From NCBI RefSeq assembly GCF_025971925.1, contig NZ_JAPDHV010000011.1:1-55389 (forward strand): a DNA stretch of 55,389 nucleotides. Reading direction: 5' to 3'. Origin of the DNA: Chryseobacterium oryctis (GTDB taxonomy: Bacteria > Bacteroidota > Bacteroidia > Flavobacteriales > Weeksellaceae). Shown one piece after another: positions 26,451 to 35,118 of the stretch. The notes below the pieces were generated by a model. That model saw only the letters and a program-made list of their open reading frames with translations, did no database searches and was not told where the DNA came from. A program made the position numbers and the translations under genes. The stretch's first letter is position 1. Each line of letters starts with the position of its first letter.

Positions 26451-28985
26451 CTATGCCGAATTTCTACTCGCATTAATATTCCCAAACAACGAACGTGTCA
26501 CTAATTTTCCATATGCTTCAAGATTACCTTCTCCTTTCTGAATCTTCATTAGAGCATATTGCTGAATGCTCAATAAAGGAAGTACAATTTTTTCACGAAT
26601 TTTCACCGATTTCATAGAAATAAGGTCTTCTTGCTGAAGCATTGAAAAGCCTGTAAGTTCCAGCATAATATCTTTTGAAAGGTTATATTCTTTAAACAAA
26701 ATATTCCAAAAATCGCCAAACTTAGGATTCTTTTTAATGTAATACGTTAATGGGAAATAGGTTTTATTCATACTCATCATTGAATTTAGCACCAATGTTT
26801 TAAAGAAATCTGAACCTCTGTACAGTTCCTTAACTTCATCAAATCTTCCCTGTTCCTTCATCTTTTGCATCGCATAACCAAAACCAAAGAATCCCGGAAC
26901 ATTTTGCTTCAACTGTGACCAAGAGCCAACAAACGGAATAGCCCTTAAATCTTCAAACTTCAATTCATTACCACCTCCTCTTTTTGACGGACGGCTTCCT
27001 ATATTTGTTTTACCATAATATTCCAGCGTACTCATTTCCTGTAAGTACGGAACAAACATAGGATGAGCTTTTAAATCTGAATATTTTTGATAACTGATTT
27101 CGGCAAGTTCTATGATTAATTTTCTTTCTTTTTCCGTTAAATCTTTTTTAGCATTTTTAAAGACATCATTTTCAATTCCAGCTGTTAAAAGTTGTTCAAA
27201 ATTGAATTGAGCCTGTTCTTTATTTCCAAAAATACTGGTAATAGTTTGTCCCTGAATCGTTAACTCAATCTTATGATTAGCAATCGTTTTGCCTTGTGAA
27301 GCATAGAAATCATGGGTTTTTCCTCCACCTCTTGCAGGAGGACCTCCTCTTCCGTCGAAGAAAATAACTTTAATTCCGTTTTCGTCAGAAATTTTGGTTA
27401 AAACTTCTTTTGCTTTATAAATTTCCCAATTGGCTTTCAGATATCCTCCATCTTTTGTACCATCTGAAAAACCAAGCATTATAGTCTGCTGATTTCCTCT
27501 TCTTTCCAAATGTTTTTTATAAATCGGATTTTCATACAACTCTTTCATTACATTCTCGGCATTGGCGAGACCTTCCATGGTTTCAAAAAGAGGAACAATA
27601 TCCATCTTGATTTCATCATCCTTATATCCACAAATTTTGAAAAATGCATATACATTCATTACATCCTTCACATCGTCAGAATTGGAAATAATGTAACGGT
27701 TCATACCTCTCAAACCATTCAGTTGTTGAATTTCTGAAACTTGAGAAACCGTTAATAAAGTATCTTTCACAATACCTTCAAAATCATCTGAATTAACTTT
27801 ATTTGAAATCTGAATTAACTGGTTGAATTTATCTTCGTTAGAAACCTCAATATCTCCGTAAATTTTAGCATACACTTCATCAATAACCTGCTGATGAACT
27901 CTACTATCCTGACGAATATCCAATGTCGCAAAATGCGTCCCAAAGATTTTCACCCTGTCTCTAAAATTCACAAGTAAATCTAAAAACAACGAATTGTGCT
28001 GTTCCACTAAAATCTTTTCAGCTTCATCAGTTCTTTTCAGAATATCATCAACGGTGATTTCCTTTCCGTCAAAAATAGCGGCATATAATTCATCATTGAG
28101 AACAGTCAGAACTTCTGAAACTCCTCTGAAGCTCAATCTTCTTCTTATATATTTTAAATGACTGTAATACGATTTTAAAATCGCCGAACGTAATTCTCCT
28201 GCTACTTTCTTTGTTACTTCTGCTGTTACAAAAGGATTTCCGTCTCGGTCTCCTCCCGGCCAAAAACCTAATTGAATAATATCCTCATGCAAATGAAAAT
28301 GTCCGTTTCCGAACGTTTTCTTGATTTTAGTGAATAATTCTCCAATCGTATCGTAATATACGTACCTTAAATAAGAAATAATGCTCAACGCTTCATCAAT
28401 CGGAGTTGGTTTTTCTTTATTTACAAAAGGGGTTTTTCCTAATTGTTGCAACAAGGTATCAATATTCGTAACAGAATCTGAAGTAATTGCCGTTCTCAAA
28501 TCCTGAATAATTCTCTGAACCGAACTCGGATAAAATTGTGTCGGGTGAGCCGTAAAAACCACTTTTATACTGAAATCTTTCAGCTTTTCACGAACTTTTT
28601 CCAATTTATGATCTTGTAAAGAACGCTCAAAAAGATTGGTTATCGTTCCGCTATCACTTTCAGAATGAAGATTGGGAAATGCCGCATCTTCAATACTATC
28701 AAACAAAACAACCTGTCTTTCTATATACTGTATGATTTTAAAGAGCAATTCCAGTTTCTGCTCTTCGGTTTGTAAGTCTGTATGGTTTTTAAAGAATTCT
28801 TCAACAATTTCTTCCGGTGTTTTCTCCGCTTCATATCCTATTTTACTTTCTTCATAAAGAAACGGAAGAAGCATCCCGATATTGGTCATTTTATCATAAG
28901 GCAGACTCATAAATAATGAATTATAAATCTGGAACTTATTTTCCACAATCTGCCTGAATTTTTCTGCGCGTTGGTCGTGTATCAT
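26451..28985 (-). CDS. ppc: Phosphoenolpyruvate carboxylase
   Basis: 844 residues (slightly shorter than the 883 of Escherichia coli). It carboxylates PEP to oxaloacetate to refill the TCA cycle. The catalytic His147 is in VFTAHPTQFYPSSVQ, FWPGGDRDGNPFV and FFDGRGGPPARGGG are the active-site loops, and GSRPSKRGG is present. The classical C-terminal QNTG/RNTG is replaced by RNSA as the last four residues. The -7 box TACATTTG ends 4 bases before the ATG, so the mRNA is predicted to be leaderless. Monocistronic. Confidence 0.96.
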   Translation of the reverse strand: MIHDQRAEKFRQIVENKFQIYNSLFMSLPYDKMTNIGMLLPFLYEESKIGYEAEKTPEEIVEEFFKNHTDLQTEEQKLELLFKIIQYIERQVVLFDSIEDAAFPNLHSESDSGTITNLFERSLQDHKLEKVREKLKDFSIKVVFTAHPTQFYPSSVQRIIQDLRTAITSDSVTNIDTLLQQLGKTPFVNKEKPTPIDEALSIISYLRYVYYDTIGELFTKIKKTFGNGHFHLHEDIIQLGFWPGGDRDGNPFVTAEVTKKVAGELRSAILKSYYSHLKYIRRRLSFRGVSEVLTVLNDELYAAIFDGKEITVDDILKRTDEAEKILVEQHNSLFLDLLVNFRDRVKIFGTHFATLDIRQDSRVHQQVIDEVYAKIYGDIEVSNEDKFNQLIQISNKVNSDDFEGIVKDTLLTVSQVSEIQQLNGLRGMNRYIISNSDDVKDVMNVYAFFKICGYKDDEIKMDIVPLFETMEGLANAENVMKELYENPIYKKHLERRGNQQTIMLGFSDGTKDGGYLKANWEIYKAKEVLTKISDENGIKVIFFDGRGGPPARGGGKTHDFYASQGKTIANHKIELTIQGQTITSIFGNKEQAQFNFEQLLTAGIENDVFKNAKKDLTEKERKLIIELAEISYQKYSDLKAHPMFVPYLQEMSTLEYYGKTNIGSRPSKRGGGNELKFEDLRAIPFVGSWSQLKQNVPGFFGFGYAMQKMKEQGRFDEVKELYRGSDFFKTLVLNSMMSMNKTYFPLTYYIKKNPKFGDFWNILFKEYNLSKDIMLELTGFSMLQQEDLISMKSVKIREKIVLPLLSIQQYALMKIQKGEGNLEAYGKLVTRSLFGNINASRNSA

Positions 28986-28989
28986 ATAA

Positions 28990-28997
28990 CAAATGTA
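28990..28997 (-). promoter_or_regulatory. -7 promoter box TACATTTG of ppc
   Basis: Exact TAnnTTTG match, 4 bases upstream of the ppc start codon; implies a leaderless or near-leaderless transcript. Confidence 0.5.
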
Positions 28998-29124
28998 GGA
29001 GATTTTGGTTTTAATTTTAATTTATTTAGTTTAAAATTTTATAAATATTTTTACTTTTAAAAAACAACAAACAGCATTTATAAAAGTCAATTAATTAATT
29101 TTACATTTCACAAAAATTAATCCT

Positions 29125-29529
29125 ATGAAAAAATTATTACTATTTCTTCTGCTCGTTTTCACTTTGATAAATTGTGGAGAAGGTTGTTATAATGCTCCTC
29201 AAACGATAGCTTTTAAATTTGTTAATTCTAACGACGAAAATTTGATAACCAATGGTGCTCTCATTACATATTCAGTTGTTGATGAGAATCAAGTTCAAGT
29301 TCAATTAACGAAAACATCAGATGATATGATTATTCTGGAAAATGTGGGAGCTTATAATGGAACAAAAAATTATAAATTCTATTCTAATGTTAAGAATATT
29401 GATTTTTCAATACAGTCATCTGAATTTAAAGGAGGTTGCGATGGGTATCAAATCAATAAATTAACTTTTACCGGAATAAACATTGATGTTACCGACGAAA
29501 AGGGATATTATAAAATTGTATTGGAATAA
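29125..29529 (+). CDS. Small lipoprotein of unknown function
   Basis: 134 residues with a lipoprotein signal ending LINC (Cys17). The mature part looks all-beta (alternating polar/hydrophobic strands such as LITYSVVDENQVQVQL) with three cysteines besides the lipidated one (two near the N-terminus and FKGGCDGY), possibly an Ig-like sandwich. Unknown family. It is the first of a plus-strand run of small genes, but the next gene has its own promoter box. Confidence 0.7.
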   Translation: MKKLLLFLLLVFTLINCGEGCYNAPQTIAFKFVNSNDENLITNGALITYSVVDENQVQVQLTKTSDDMIILENVGAYNGTKNYKFYSNVKNIDFSIQSSEFKGGCDGYQINKLTFTGINIDVTDEKGYYKIVLE

Positions 29530-29550
29530 GTATCTTCTTTACTAAATTTG
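29521..29550 (+). promoter_or_regulatory. Bacteroidota promoter: TTG, 19 bases, TAAATTTG
   Basis: TAAATTTG is an exact -7 box 19 bases after a TTG, matching the Bacteroidota spacing. The -33 part overlaps the end of the upstream lipoprotein gene. It drives the next secreted-protein gene. Confidence 0.55.
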
Positions 29551-29569
29551 CAGAACACTATCATTCAAT

Positions 29570-30187
29570 ATGAAAATATTTACAACGGCTTTTTTCCTTT
29601 TATCTGGTCTTATTTTTTCGCAGACAACAAAGGCTGTTCCTGATGATTTTCAAAAAATACCACTAGTTTTTGATACCACAGATTATCTGTACCCTTTTAT
29701 TGTTCCTGATAAAAAAATTGATTATTGGTCGGTGTTAAGAAATAATATTGATGTTGATGAGGCAATCATTTATGAAAGTCAGATGCCCGAATTTATGACC
29801 ATCAATGATCCTGCTCCGGAAAAGGGATTCTTTCAAAAATGTTTGGGTGAAAACTGTTTTTCTTATATTATCGCCTGTGAAAACGGAAAGTCAAAATATT
29901 TTTCTAGCGAACAACAATTAAGAGAATTCATTGGTTTTATTGATAACTTGCCTGAAGCTATTCTGGTTGCTGAAACCTACGGATACAAAGTTTATACAAA
30001 CAACAAACTGGCAAGTTCTTATAAAATAGATGCTAATTTTATCTATTTATACCTTTCAAAAACGAAAAACTGCCCATTAACAAAAGAATCTTTTCTTGTA
30101 AAAATCAACAGGAAAACAGGAAAATTAGAATCCAACAGCAACGGAATTTATTTTAAAAGTGATGATTGCTCTAAACCTGCTCTCTAA
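29570..30187 (+). CDS. Secreted protein of unknown function
   Basis: 205 residues with a signal peptide (about 1-18, LIFSQ). The mature protein has a CLGENCFSYIIACENGKSKY segment with three cysteines and a C-terminal NCPLTKESFLVKINRKTGKL strand-turn-strand, which resembles small secreted proteins of Flavobacteriia without a named domain. Own promoter; the next gene (XRE) starts 51 bases later with another -7 box. Confidence 0.7.
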   Translation: MKIFTTAFFLLSGLIFSQTTKAVPDDFQKIPLVFDTTDYLYPFIVPDKKIDYWSVLRNNIDVDEAIIYESQMPEFMTINDPAPEKGFFQKCLGENCFSYIIACENGKSKYFSSEQQLREFIGFIDNLPEAILVAETYGYKVYTNNKLASSYKIDANFIYLYLSKTKNCPLTKESFLVKINRKTGKLESNSNGIYFKSDDCSKPAL

Positions 30188-30204
30188 AATATTTTTAGAT
30201 TTTA

Positions 30205-30212
30205 TAAATTTG
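30205..30212 (+). promoter_or_regulatory. -7 promoter box TAAATTTG of the membrane XRE gene
   Basis: Exact TAnnTTTG match 26 bases upstream of the ATG. Confidence 0.45.
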
Positions 30213-30238
30213 GTGCAAAATTAAAACCATTCCAAAAA

Positions 30239-30781
30239 ATGAAAAATAAAGTTCAGGCATTAAGAGAAACTCAAAATTTAACTCAGTCTGAACTTGCCGA
30301 AAAATCAGGACTTTCATTAAGAACAATTCAAAGAATTGAGGCTGGAAACACGCCAAAAGGTTTTACCCTAAAATCTCTAGCTTCAGCATTAGAAACGGAA
30401 CCTGAAAATCTTTTTGATTTACAAGAATCTGATATAGATATTAATCGTGTGAAACTCATTAACATTTCTGCTCTTTCTTTTATCATTTTGCCTTTAGGAA
30501 ATATTATTTTTCCATCTATTTTAATTGCCAGAAGTAAAGATTCAAGAGTAAAAGAATTAGGAAAAAGCATCTTAAGTATTCAGATTATCTGGTGTTGTGT
30601 TTTGAGTATATCAATGATTGTAAGTCCGTTTATTCAAAAAGCCTTTTCACTGAAATTCCCACTTTTTCTTGTTTTTTTGGTTACTCTTTTTTTCATTAAT
30701 GTATATATTATTTTCAAAAACGGCTCTAGTTTAAGCCAAAAATCAGATTTATATATAAAACTGAAAAACAATATTTTATAA
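30239..30781 (+). CDS. Membrane-anchored XRE regulator with DUF4870-like domain
   Basis: 180 residues. Residues 3-60 are an XRE helix-turn-helix (LRETQNLTQSELAEKSGLS, then RTIQRIEAGN). From about 80 to 172 there are three membrane helices (ISALSFIILPLGNIIFPSIL, IQIIWCCVLSISMIVSPFI, FPLFLVFLVTLFFINVYIIF), in the pattern of the DUF4870 membrane domain. It should sit in the inner membrane with the DNA-binding part in the cytoplasm, perhaps sensing envelope state. Two ATTGACGTA direct repeats just downstream, before the aspartyl-protease-like gene, are a possible binding site. Confidence 0.82.
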   Translation: MKNKVQALRETQNLTQSELAEKSGLSLRTIQRIEAGNTPKGFTLKSLASALETEPENLFDLQESDIDINRVKLINISALSFIILPLGNIIFPSILIARSKDSRVKELGKSILSIQIIWCCVLSISMIVSPFIQKAFSLKFPLFLVFLVTLFFINVYIIFKNGSSLSQKSDLYIKLKNNIL

Positions 30782-30794
30782 AACTTGTCATTAC

Positions 30795-30814
30795 ATTGAC
30801 GTATTATTGACGTA
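30795..30814 (+). repeat. Direct repeat ATTGACGTA, 11 bases apart
   Basis: Two exact copies of ATTGACGTA starting one helical turn apart, between the membrane XRE gene and the aspartyl-protease-like gene. Operator-like; the binding protein is unproven. Confidence 0.35.
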
Positions 30815-30869
30815 ACTAGTTTTCTTATTATTTCTCATTCAATTCCGAATCTTGCAGAAAAAGAACGGA

Positions 30870-31796
30870 ATGAAAATATTTAAGAAAATTCTCCTTGGTT
30901 TATTAATTACATTTACGATTACAATTGTCGGAGGATATATTTATTTTAATAAAAAATTCACACCGCCTGAAAACAATTTAACTATTTCAGGAACATCAGA
31001 AAATATTCCTTTACGATGGATTTCAAATGCGGATAATCCATATTCTGCATTATTACTTCCTGTACAGATAAAAGGAGTTGATAAAACATTCTATATGCAA
31101 CTGGATACAGGAAGTCCAACAACTATTTTCTACAGCAAATCTTTAGAATCAATTCAAAATATTTTTTTTCCTAAAAATAATATTAAAGATATTCTATCAA
31201 ACTTTAAAATTGGTAAAATGGAAATTACTTCTCAAAATTTTAAAACTCTAGATTATGGAAAACCTTTAGATTTAAAAAGTCAGGATGCCAAAAATATTAT
31301 CGGAACCATTGGGACTGATTTACTCGAAAAAAGAGTAATTATTTTAAATTTTAAAGAAAATACCTGTTCATTTCTTAATGAAATTAAAGAAAATGGATTT
31401 CATAATTTTGAGTTCAAAAAAAGAAAAATCTTACTTCCTGCAAGAATTGGGAACGAAAATCTAAAACTAATGTATGACTCCGGAACTAGCGGTTATGAGC
31501 TTATAACCCACAAAGAAACTTGGGCTAAATACAGAATTCCAAAGGCAAATTTAAAAATTGAAAAAGGTAATTCATGGGGAAAGACACTCACCATAAAATC
31601 ATCTCCTTCCAATCAAACAATTTTGTTCGGAGATAAAAAATTAAAATTAAATGAAATCACTTATATAGAAGGAACATCTAAAATTCAAAACTTTTTGATG
31701 AAAAGTTCGGGAATGACAGGGATGCTGGGAAATAAAATCTTTTTGAATCATGTTATCACCTTAGACTGCAAAAATGAAAAGTTTAAAATCGAATAA
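30870..31796 (+). CDS. Membrane-anchored aspartyl-protease-like protein
   Basis: 308 residues from the ATG that begins MKIFKKILLGLL; an in-frame TTG six codons upstream is less likely. An N-terminal membrane helix (about 6-24) anchors a periplasmic domain. Two Asp motifs are typical of retropepsin/pepsin-like folds: LDTGSPTT (about residues 80-87) and YDSGTSGYE in the second lobe. Both Asp residues are kept, so it may be an active protease of clan AA, but the spacing is unusual and substrates are unknown. It may belong to the regulon of the upstream membrane XRE protein. Confidence 0.7.
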   Translation: MKIFKKILLGLLITFTITIVGGYIYFNKKFTPPENNLTISGTSENIPLRWISNADNPYSALLLPVQIKGVDKTFYMQLDTGSPTTIFYSKSLESIQNIFFPKNNIKDILSNFKIGKMEITSQNFKTLDYGKPLDLKSQDAKNIIGTIGTDLLEKRVIILNFKENTCSFLNEIKENGFHNFEFKKRKILLPARIGNENLKLMYDSGTSGYELITHKETWAKYRIPKANLKIEKGNSWGKTLTIKSSPSNQTILFGDKKLKLNEITYIEGTSKIQNFLMKSSGMTGMLGNKIFLNHVITLDCKNEKFKIE

Positions 31797-31836
31797 TTTT
31801 ACAACTTTCTTAACTCTATTTTCTCATTGTATTCCT

Positions 31837-31844
31837 TAAATTTG
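31837..31844 (+). promoter_or_regulatory. -7 promoter box TAAATTTG of the alcohol dehydrogenase gene
   Basis: Exact TAnnTTTG match 22 bases upstream of the ATG. Confidence 0.5.
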
Positions 31845-31866
31845 GGGTAAAATAAATTAAAGAACA

Positions 31867-33030
31867 ATGCTTAATTTCGAGTTTAAAAACCCAACAAAAA
31901 TACTTTTCGGAAAAGGGGAAATTGCAAAAATTTCCAAAGAAATTCCTAAAGATGCCAAAATATTAATGATTTATGGAGGAGGAAGCATCAAAAGCAATGG
32001 TGTTTATGATCAGGTAAAAAACGCTTTAAAAGAACATGATTTATATGAATTCGGAGGTGTTCCTGCCAATCCGGAATATGAAGTGTTAATTGATGCGTTG
32101 AATGTTATCAAAGAAAAAAATATCACTTATCTTTTGGCAGTTGGCGGTGGTTCTGTTATCGACGGAACAAAATTCCTTTCTGCAGCAGCAAATTACGATG
32201 GTGAACCTTGGGACATACTTACAAAATCTGTAAGAACTTTTGAAGGTGAAGGTATGCCTTTTGGGAGTGTACTTACTCTTCCTGCTACAGGTTCGGAAAT
32301 GAACTCAGGATATGTAATTTCAAGAAGAGAAACCAACGAAAAATTATCCAGCGGAGGTCCCGGACTTTTCCCTCAGTTTTCAGTTTTGGATCCTGAAGTG
32401 ATAAGGTCAATTCCTAAAAATCAAATTGTAAACGGTCTTACAGATGCTTATACTCACGTTTTAGAACAATACATGACAGCTCCTTCTTCTGCTGATTTAC
32501 AGGAAAGAATTGCTGAAAGTATCTTAATCAGTCTACAGGAAACTGCTCCTAAAGTTTTGACTGATGAATTTAATTATGATGCTGCCGCAAACTTCATGTG
32601 GTGTTGTACAATGGCTCTTAACGGACTTATCCAGAAAGGAGTAATTACAGATTGGGCAGTTCATGCAATGGGACACGAATTAACAGCTTATTTCGGAATT
32701 GATCACGCAAGAACTTTAGCTATTATTGCACCTTCACATTATCGTTATAATTTTGAAACCAAAAAAGGTAAACTTGCTCAATATGCTGAAAGAGTTTGGG
32801 GCATAAAAGATGGTTCTTTAGAAGAAAAAGCAGAATTAGGAATCAAAAAACTAGAAGAATTCTTCCATAGTTTACATATCAAAACTAAACTTTCAGAATA
32901 TACCGAAGATTATAAGGGAACAGCTGAAAGAGTTGAAAAAGCCTTCACAGAAAGAAATTGGTTAGGTCTGGGAGAATATAAAAACCTTACTCCTCAGGAT
33001 GCTTCCAAAATTGTGGAAATGAGTTATTAA
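31867..33030 (+). CDS. Iron-containing alcohol/aldehyde dehydrogenase (YqhD/BDH-like)
   Basis: 387 residues, group III dehydrogenase. FEFKNPTKILFGKG is the typical start, YGGGSIKSNGVYDQV and AVGGGSVIDGTKFLSAAA the nucleotide-binding loops, and HAMGHELTAYFGIDHARTLA carries the metal-binding His residues. It is closest to YqhD-type NADPH-dependent enzymes that reduce short aldehydes, with a role in detoxifying lipid-derived or other aldehydes. No operon partner. Confidence 0.93.
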   Translation: MLNFEFKNPTKILFGKGEIAKISKEIPKDAKILMIYGGGSIKSNGVYDQVKNALKEHDLYEFGGVPANPEYEVLIDALNVIKEKNITYLLAVGGGSVIDGTKFLSAAANYDGEPWDILTKSVRTFEGEGMPFGSVLTLPATGSEMNSGYVISRRETNEKLSSGGPGLFPQFSVLDPEVIRSIPKNQIVNGLTDAYTHVLEQYMTAPSSADLQERIAESILISLQETAPKVLTDEFNYDAAANFMWCCTMALNGLIQKGVITDWAVHAMGHELTAYFGIDHARTLAIIAPSHYRYNFETKKGKLAQYAERVWGIKDGSLEEKAELGIKKLEEFFHSLHIKTKLSEYTEDYKGTAERVEKAFTERNWLGLGEYKNLTPQDASKIVEMSY

Positions 33031-33042
33031 AAAATATTAACT

Positions 33043-33113
33043 GTTTAGAGTTTGGGGTCTAAAATTAGTTGGTGCCCGTACCTTCTTATACAATACCAAA
33101 CTCTAAACTTTTT
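33043..33113. other. Hairpin with 13-bp perfect stem downstream of the dehydrogenase
   Basis: GTTTAGAGTTTGG and CCAAACTCTAAAC pair perfectly across a 40-base loop, followed by TTTTTAA. Possibly a terminator or a small repeat element; the loop is longer than in the other terminators of the window. Confidence 0.5.
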
Positions 33114-33212
33114 AACCTTGAATATACAAATCCCTTTATTTGCAAATATTCGGTTAAAAAACCTGAATTTCATTATAAATATTTCAAATTTATTTATATT
33201 TTAGCACATTCT

Positions 33213-33220
33213 TAAATTTG
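33213..33220 (+). promoter_or_regulatory. -7 promoter box TAAATTTG of a lipoprotein gene
   Basis: Exact TAnnTTTG match ending 5 bases before the ATG, i.e. leaderless configuration. Confidence 0.45.
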
Positions 33221-33225
33221 TAAAA

Positions 33226-33702
33226 ATGAAAAAACAACTACTTTTGTTTGCCTTTTCAGCGTTAGCGCTTACTTCTTGTGAAGATGATGATATCAAAGCT
33301 TATGAACTAGACATAATGAAAGGCGACTGGAAAGTGAGCAAAATAGAATATATTTCGGGAAAAGATAATAAAACTGTAATTCAAACAGAAATTCCTGATG
33401 ATTGTGCCGCAAAAAGTGTTATCACTTTCAGAACAGATTATATTGTAAAATATGTAGCTTATTCAGGAACTGCTGATAATTGCCAAATAAGTGACACAAG
33501 TGAAGGTACTTATACTTACAACGAAGAAACTAAAGATTTAAATCTTAAATTCAGTGAAGAAGGTGAGCAAAAATACAGAGTGACTGTGCTTACAAGTAAA
33601 GAATTAAAGCTTATGCAGGTAATAGATATCGATTTACCAATTCCATTAGATTTTGACGGTGATGGAATATCAGACAATATTTATGTAAGCTATAAAAGAT
33701 AA
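33226..33702 (+). CDS. Lipocalin-like lipoprotein, copy A
   Basis: 158 residues. Lipoprotein signal ending LTSC (Cys18) followed by acidic EDDD, a possible surface-export signal. The mature part starts with GDWKVSKIEYISGKDN, the GxW pattern of lipocalin-like small barrels of Bacteroidota, and ends with DFDGDGISDN, a calcium-loop-like Asp motif. It is homologous to the lipoprotein gene about 1.9 kb downstream (shared GxWK...ISGKDN, DDC, and D-rich end). Function unknown; ligand binding is inferred from the fold type. Confidence 0.8.
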   Translation: MKKQLLLFAFSALALTSCEDDDIKAYELDIMKGDWKVSKIEYISGKDNKTVIQTEIPDDCAAKSVITFRTDYIVKYVAYSGTADNCQISDTSEGTYTYNEETKDLNLKFSEEGEQKYRVTVLTSKELKLMQVIDIDLPIPLDFDGDGISDNIYVSYKR

Positions 33703-33706
33703 AAAC

Positions 33707-33735
33707 AAACTCTCGATAACCTCGGGAGTTTTTTA
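33707..33735 (+). terminator. Rho-independent terminator
   Basis: AAACTCTCGA / TCGGGAGTTT stem (one wobble pair) followed by T run. Confidence 0.75.
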
Positions 33736-33762
33736 TTAAATGTATTAATTAAATTTTTAACA

Positions 33763-34419
33763 ATGAAGAAGTTTCTTTCAGTATTTTTACTACTGACTTT
33801 TACACTTCTCTTTTCACAAGAGAAAAAGCCAATGTTCTGGCAAGATATTCAGAATTTCAAAAAATTAAATCAGGAAAATACGCCTCCTAAAGATGCAATT
33901 CTTTTAGTAGGAAGTTCATCTTTCACAAAATGGACTGATGTTTCTGATTATTTCCCCAACAAGACTATTATCAATAGAGGTTTTGGAGGTTCCAGACTTA
34001 CAGACTTGAATTACTTTTCAGAAGAACTTTTAAATCCCTATCAACCCAAACAAATCATTATTTATTGCGGTGAGAATGACTTTGCGGATAATCCTAAACT
34101 AAAACCAAAAGAAGTTGTAAACAGATACAAAGTTTTCTATAAAAAGATCCGAGAGAAATTTCCAAATATTCAGGTTGATTATATTTCGATGAAATACTCT
34201 CCCAGCCGCGAAAATCTTTGGTCTCAAATGAGAAATGCCAACAAAAAAATAAAAGCATTTATGGATAAAGAACCCAATGCTGAGTTTATTGATATTACAA
34301 AAGCAATGGAAGATACAAACGGAAACGTACGAAAAGACCTTTTTCTAGAAGATATGCTTCATATAACTCCTGAAGGATACCAGGTTTGGACTAAGATAAT
34401 GGAACCTTACATCAAATAG
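33763..34419 (+). CDS. Secreted GDSL/SGNH-type esterase
   Basis: 218 residues with a signal peptide (1-18). SGNH blocks: LLVGSSSFTKW with nucleophile Ser52 (GSS in place of GDS), GFGGSRLTDL (block II Gly), IIIYCGENDFAD (block III Asn), and DMLHITPEG (Asp-x-x-His) near the C-terminus. It is probably a lipase or acyl/acetyl-esterase acting outside the inner membrane; substrate unknown. It sits between two homologous lipoprotein genes. Confidence 0.88.
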   Translation: MKKFLSVFLLLTFTLLFSQEKKPMFWQDIQNFKKLNQENTPPKDAILLVGSSSFTKWTDVSDYFPNKTIINRGFGGSRLTDLNYFSEELLNPYQPKQIIIYCGENDFADNPKLKPKEVVNRYKVFYKKIREKFPNIQVDYISMKYSPSRENLWSQMRNANKKIKAFMDKEPNAEFIDITKAMEDTNGNVRKDLFLEDMLHITPEGYQVWTKIMEPYIK

Positions 34420-34500
34420 CTTAGAGTTAAAACAAAACACAATGTGCTGTTTTTCAATACATTAAATCATTTAAAATAATTTTGCATTAATAAACTACCC

Positions 34501-34515
34501 CGGGGCAGAGCCCCG
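34501..34515. repeat. IS200-like end hairpin, transposase 3' side
   Basis: CGGGGC-AGA-GCCCCG, 6-bp GC stem with 3-base loop, 5 bases outside the transposase stop. Confidence 0.7.
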
Positions 34516-34520
34516 AAGTA

Positions 34521-34973
34521 TTAAAAGTCAAAAAGTGTAAGCTGAGCCTCATGCACTTTTTGATATTCTTTTTCTTTTCCTTGATTTTCTATATATTTTT
34601 TAATGACATCTTTGTTTCCATATTGACCTACTGTGTTTGCATAATAACCACTTGTCCAAAAACTTCCACCCCAAAGCTTAGCTTTAACTTCGGGAAAACG
34701 TTTGAAAATTTCTTTAGCTGTGATACTTTTTACTTTCATACAAATTTCACTAATTGACAAATTGGGAACACTTTGTATCAAAAAATGAACATGGTTATCT
34801 TCATAACCAATTTCTAAAAAATGAATTTCATAGCGATGAGACAATTCAATACATATTTCTTTCAAACCAATTCCAACTTCTTCACTAATAACCGAATTCC
34901 TGTATTTAACAGGAAAAACAATATGGTAAAGAAGTAAGGTTTTATTATGTCTTTTCAAAATATGGTCGTCCAT
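34521..34973 (-). CDS. tnpA: IS200/IS605-family transposase TnpA (Y1 HUH)
   Basis: 150 residues. The HUH motif is H61-V-H63 within DNHVHFLIQ, and the catalytic tyrosine is Y127 in KKYIENQG. The spacing and length match single-strand TnpA transposases, which cut and join one DNA strand at hairpins next to a guide tetranucleotide. All key residues are intact, so the element may be active. The C-terminal extension ends in the hydrophobic LTLFDF. It inserted between the esterase and one of two homologous lipoprotein genes without visible damage to either. Confidence 0.92.
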   Translation of the reverse strand: MDDHILKRHNKTLLLYHIVFPVKYRNSVISEEVGIGLKEICIELSHRYEIHFLEIGYEDNHVHFLIQSVPNLSISEICMKVKSITAKEIFKRFPEVKAKLWGGSFWTSGYYANTVGQYGNKDVIKKYIENQGKEKEYQKVHEAQLTLFDF

Positions 34974-35042
34974 TAATCAAAGCTACATCTTTTTATTCTT
35001 TTGAAAAACCATCCGTTTTTCAAACTTTTCCTCTTTTTACCC

Positions 35043-35057
35043 CGAGGCAGAGCCTCG
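35043..35057. repeat. IS200-like end hairpin, transposase 5' side
   Basis: CGAGGC-AGA-GCCTCG, same architecture as the other end with one compensated pair change. Confidence 0.7.
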
Positions 35058-35118
35058 AGGAATTCTTTAGATTAAACATTTTTTGATTTCTTTGTGAAAA
35101 ATAATTTATAAAAAAAAC

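Larger units (their letters stand above)
34498..35060 (-). mobile_element. IS200/IS605-like insertion element with end hairpins
   Basis: A single Y1 transposase gene is bracketed by two related hairpins in the same orientation: CCGGGGCAGAGCCCCG at one end and CCGAGGCAGAGCCTCG at the other, each preceded by TACC or TACCC. The AGA loop is identical while the stems differ by a compensated base pair. Such subterminal hairpins are the recognition sites of single-strand transposases. No TnpB gene is present. The exact end bases cannot be set without an empty site. Alternatively it is a REP-associated (RAYT) gene with two flanking REP sequences. Confidence 0.75.

Noticed and set aside
34980..35118. 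IS200 insertion disrupting a regulatory region of lipoprotein B
   Set aside because: No interrupted gene or split motif is visible and no target duplication is expected for this family.
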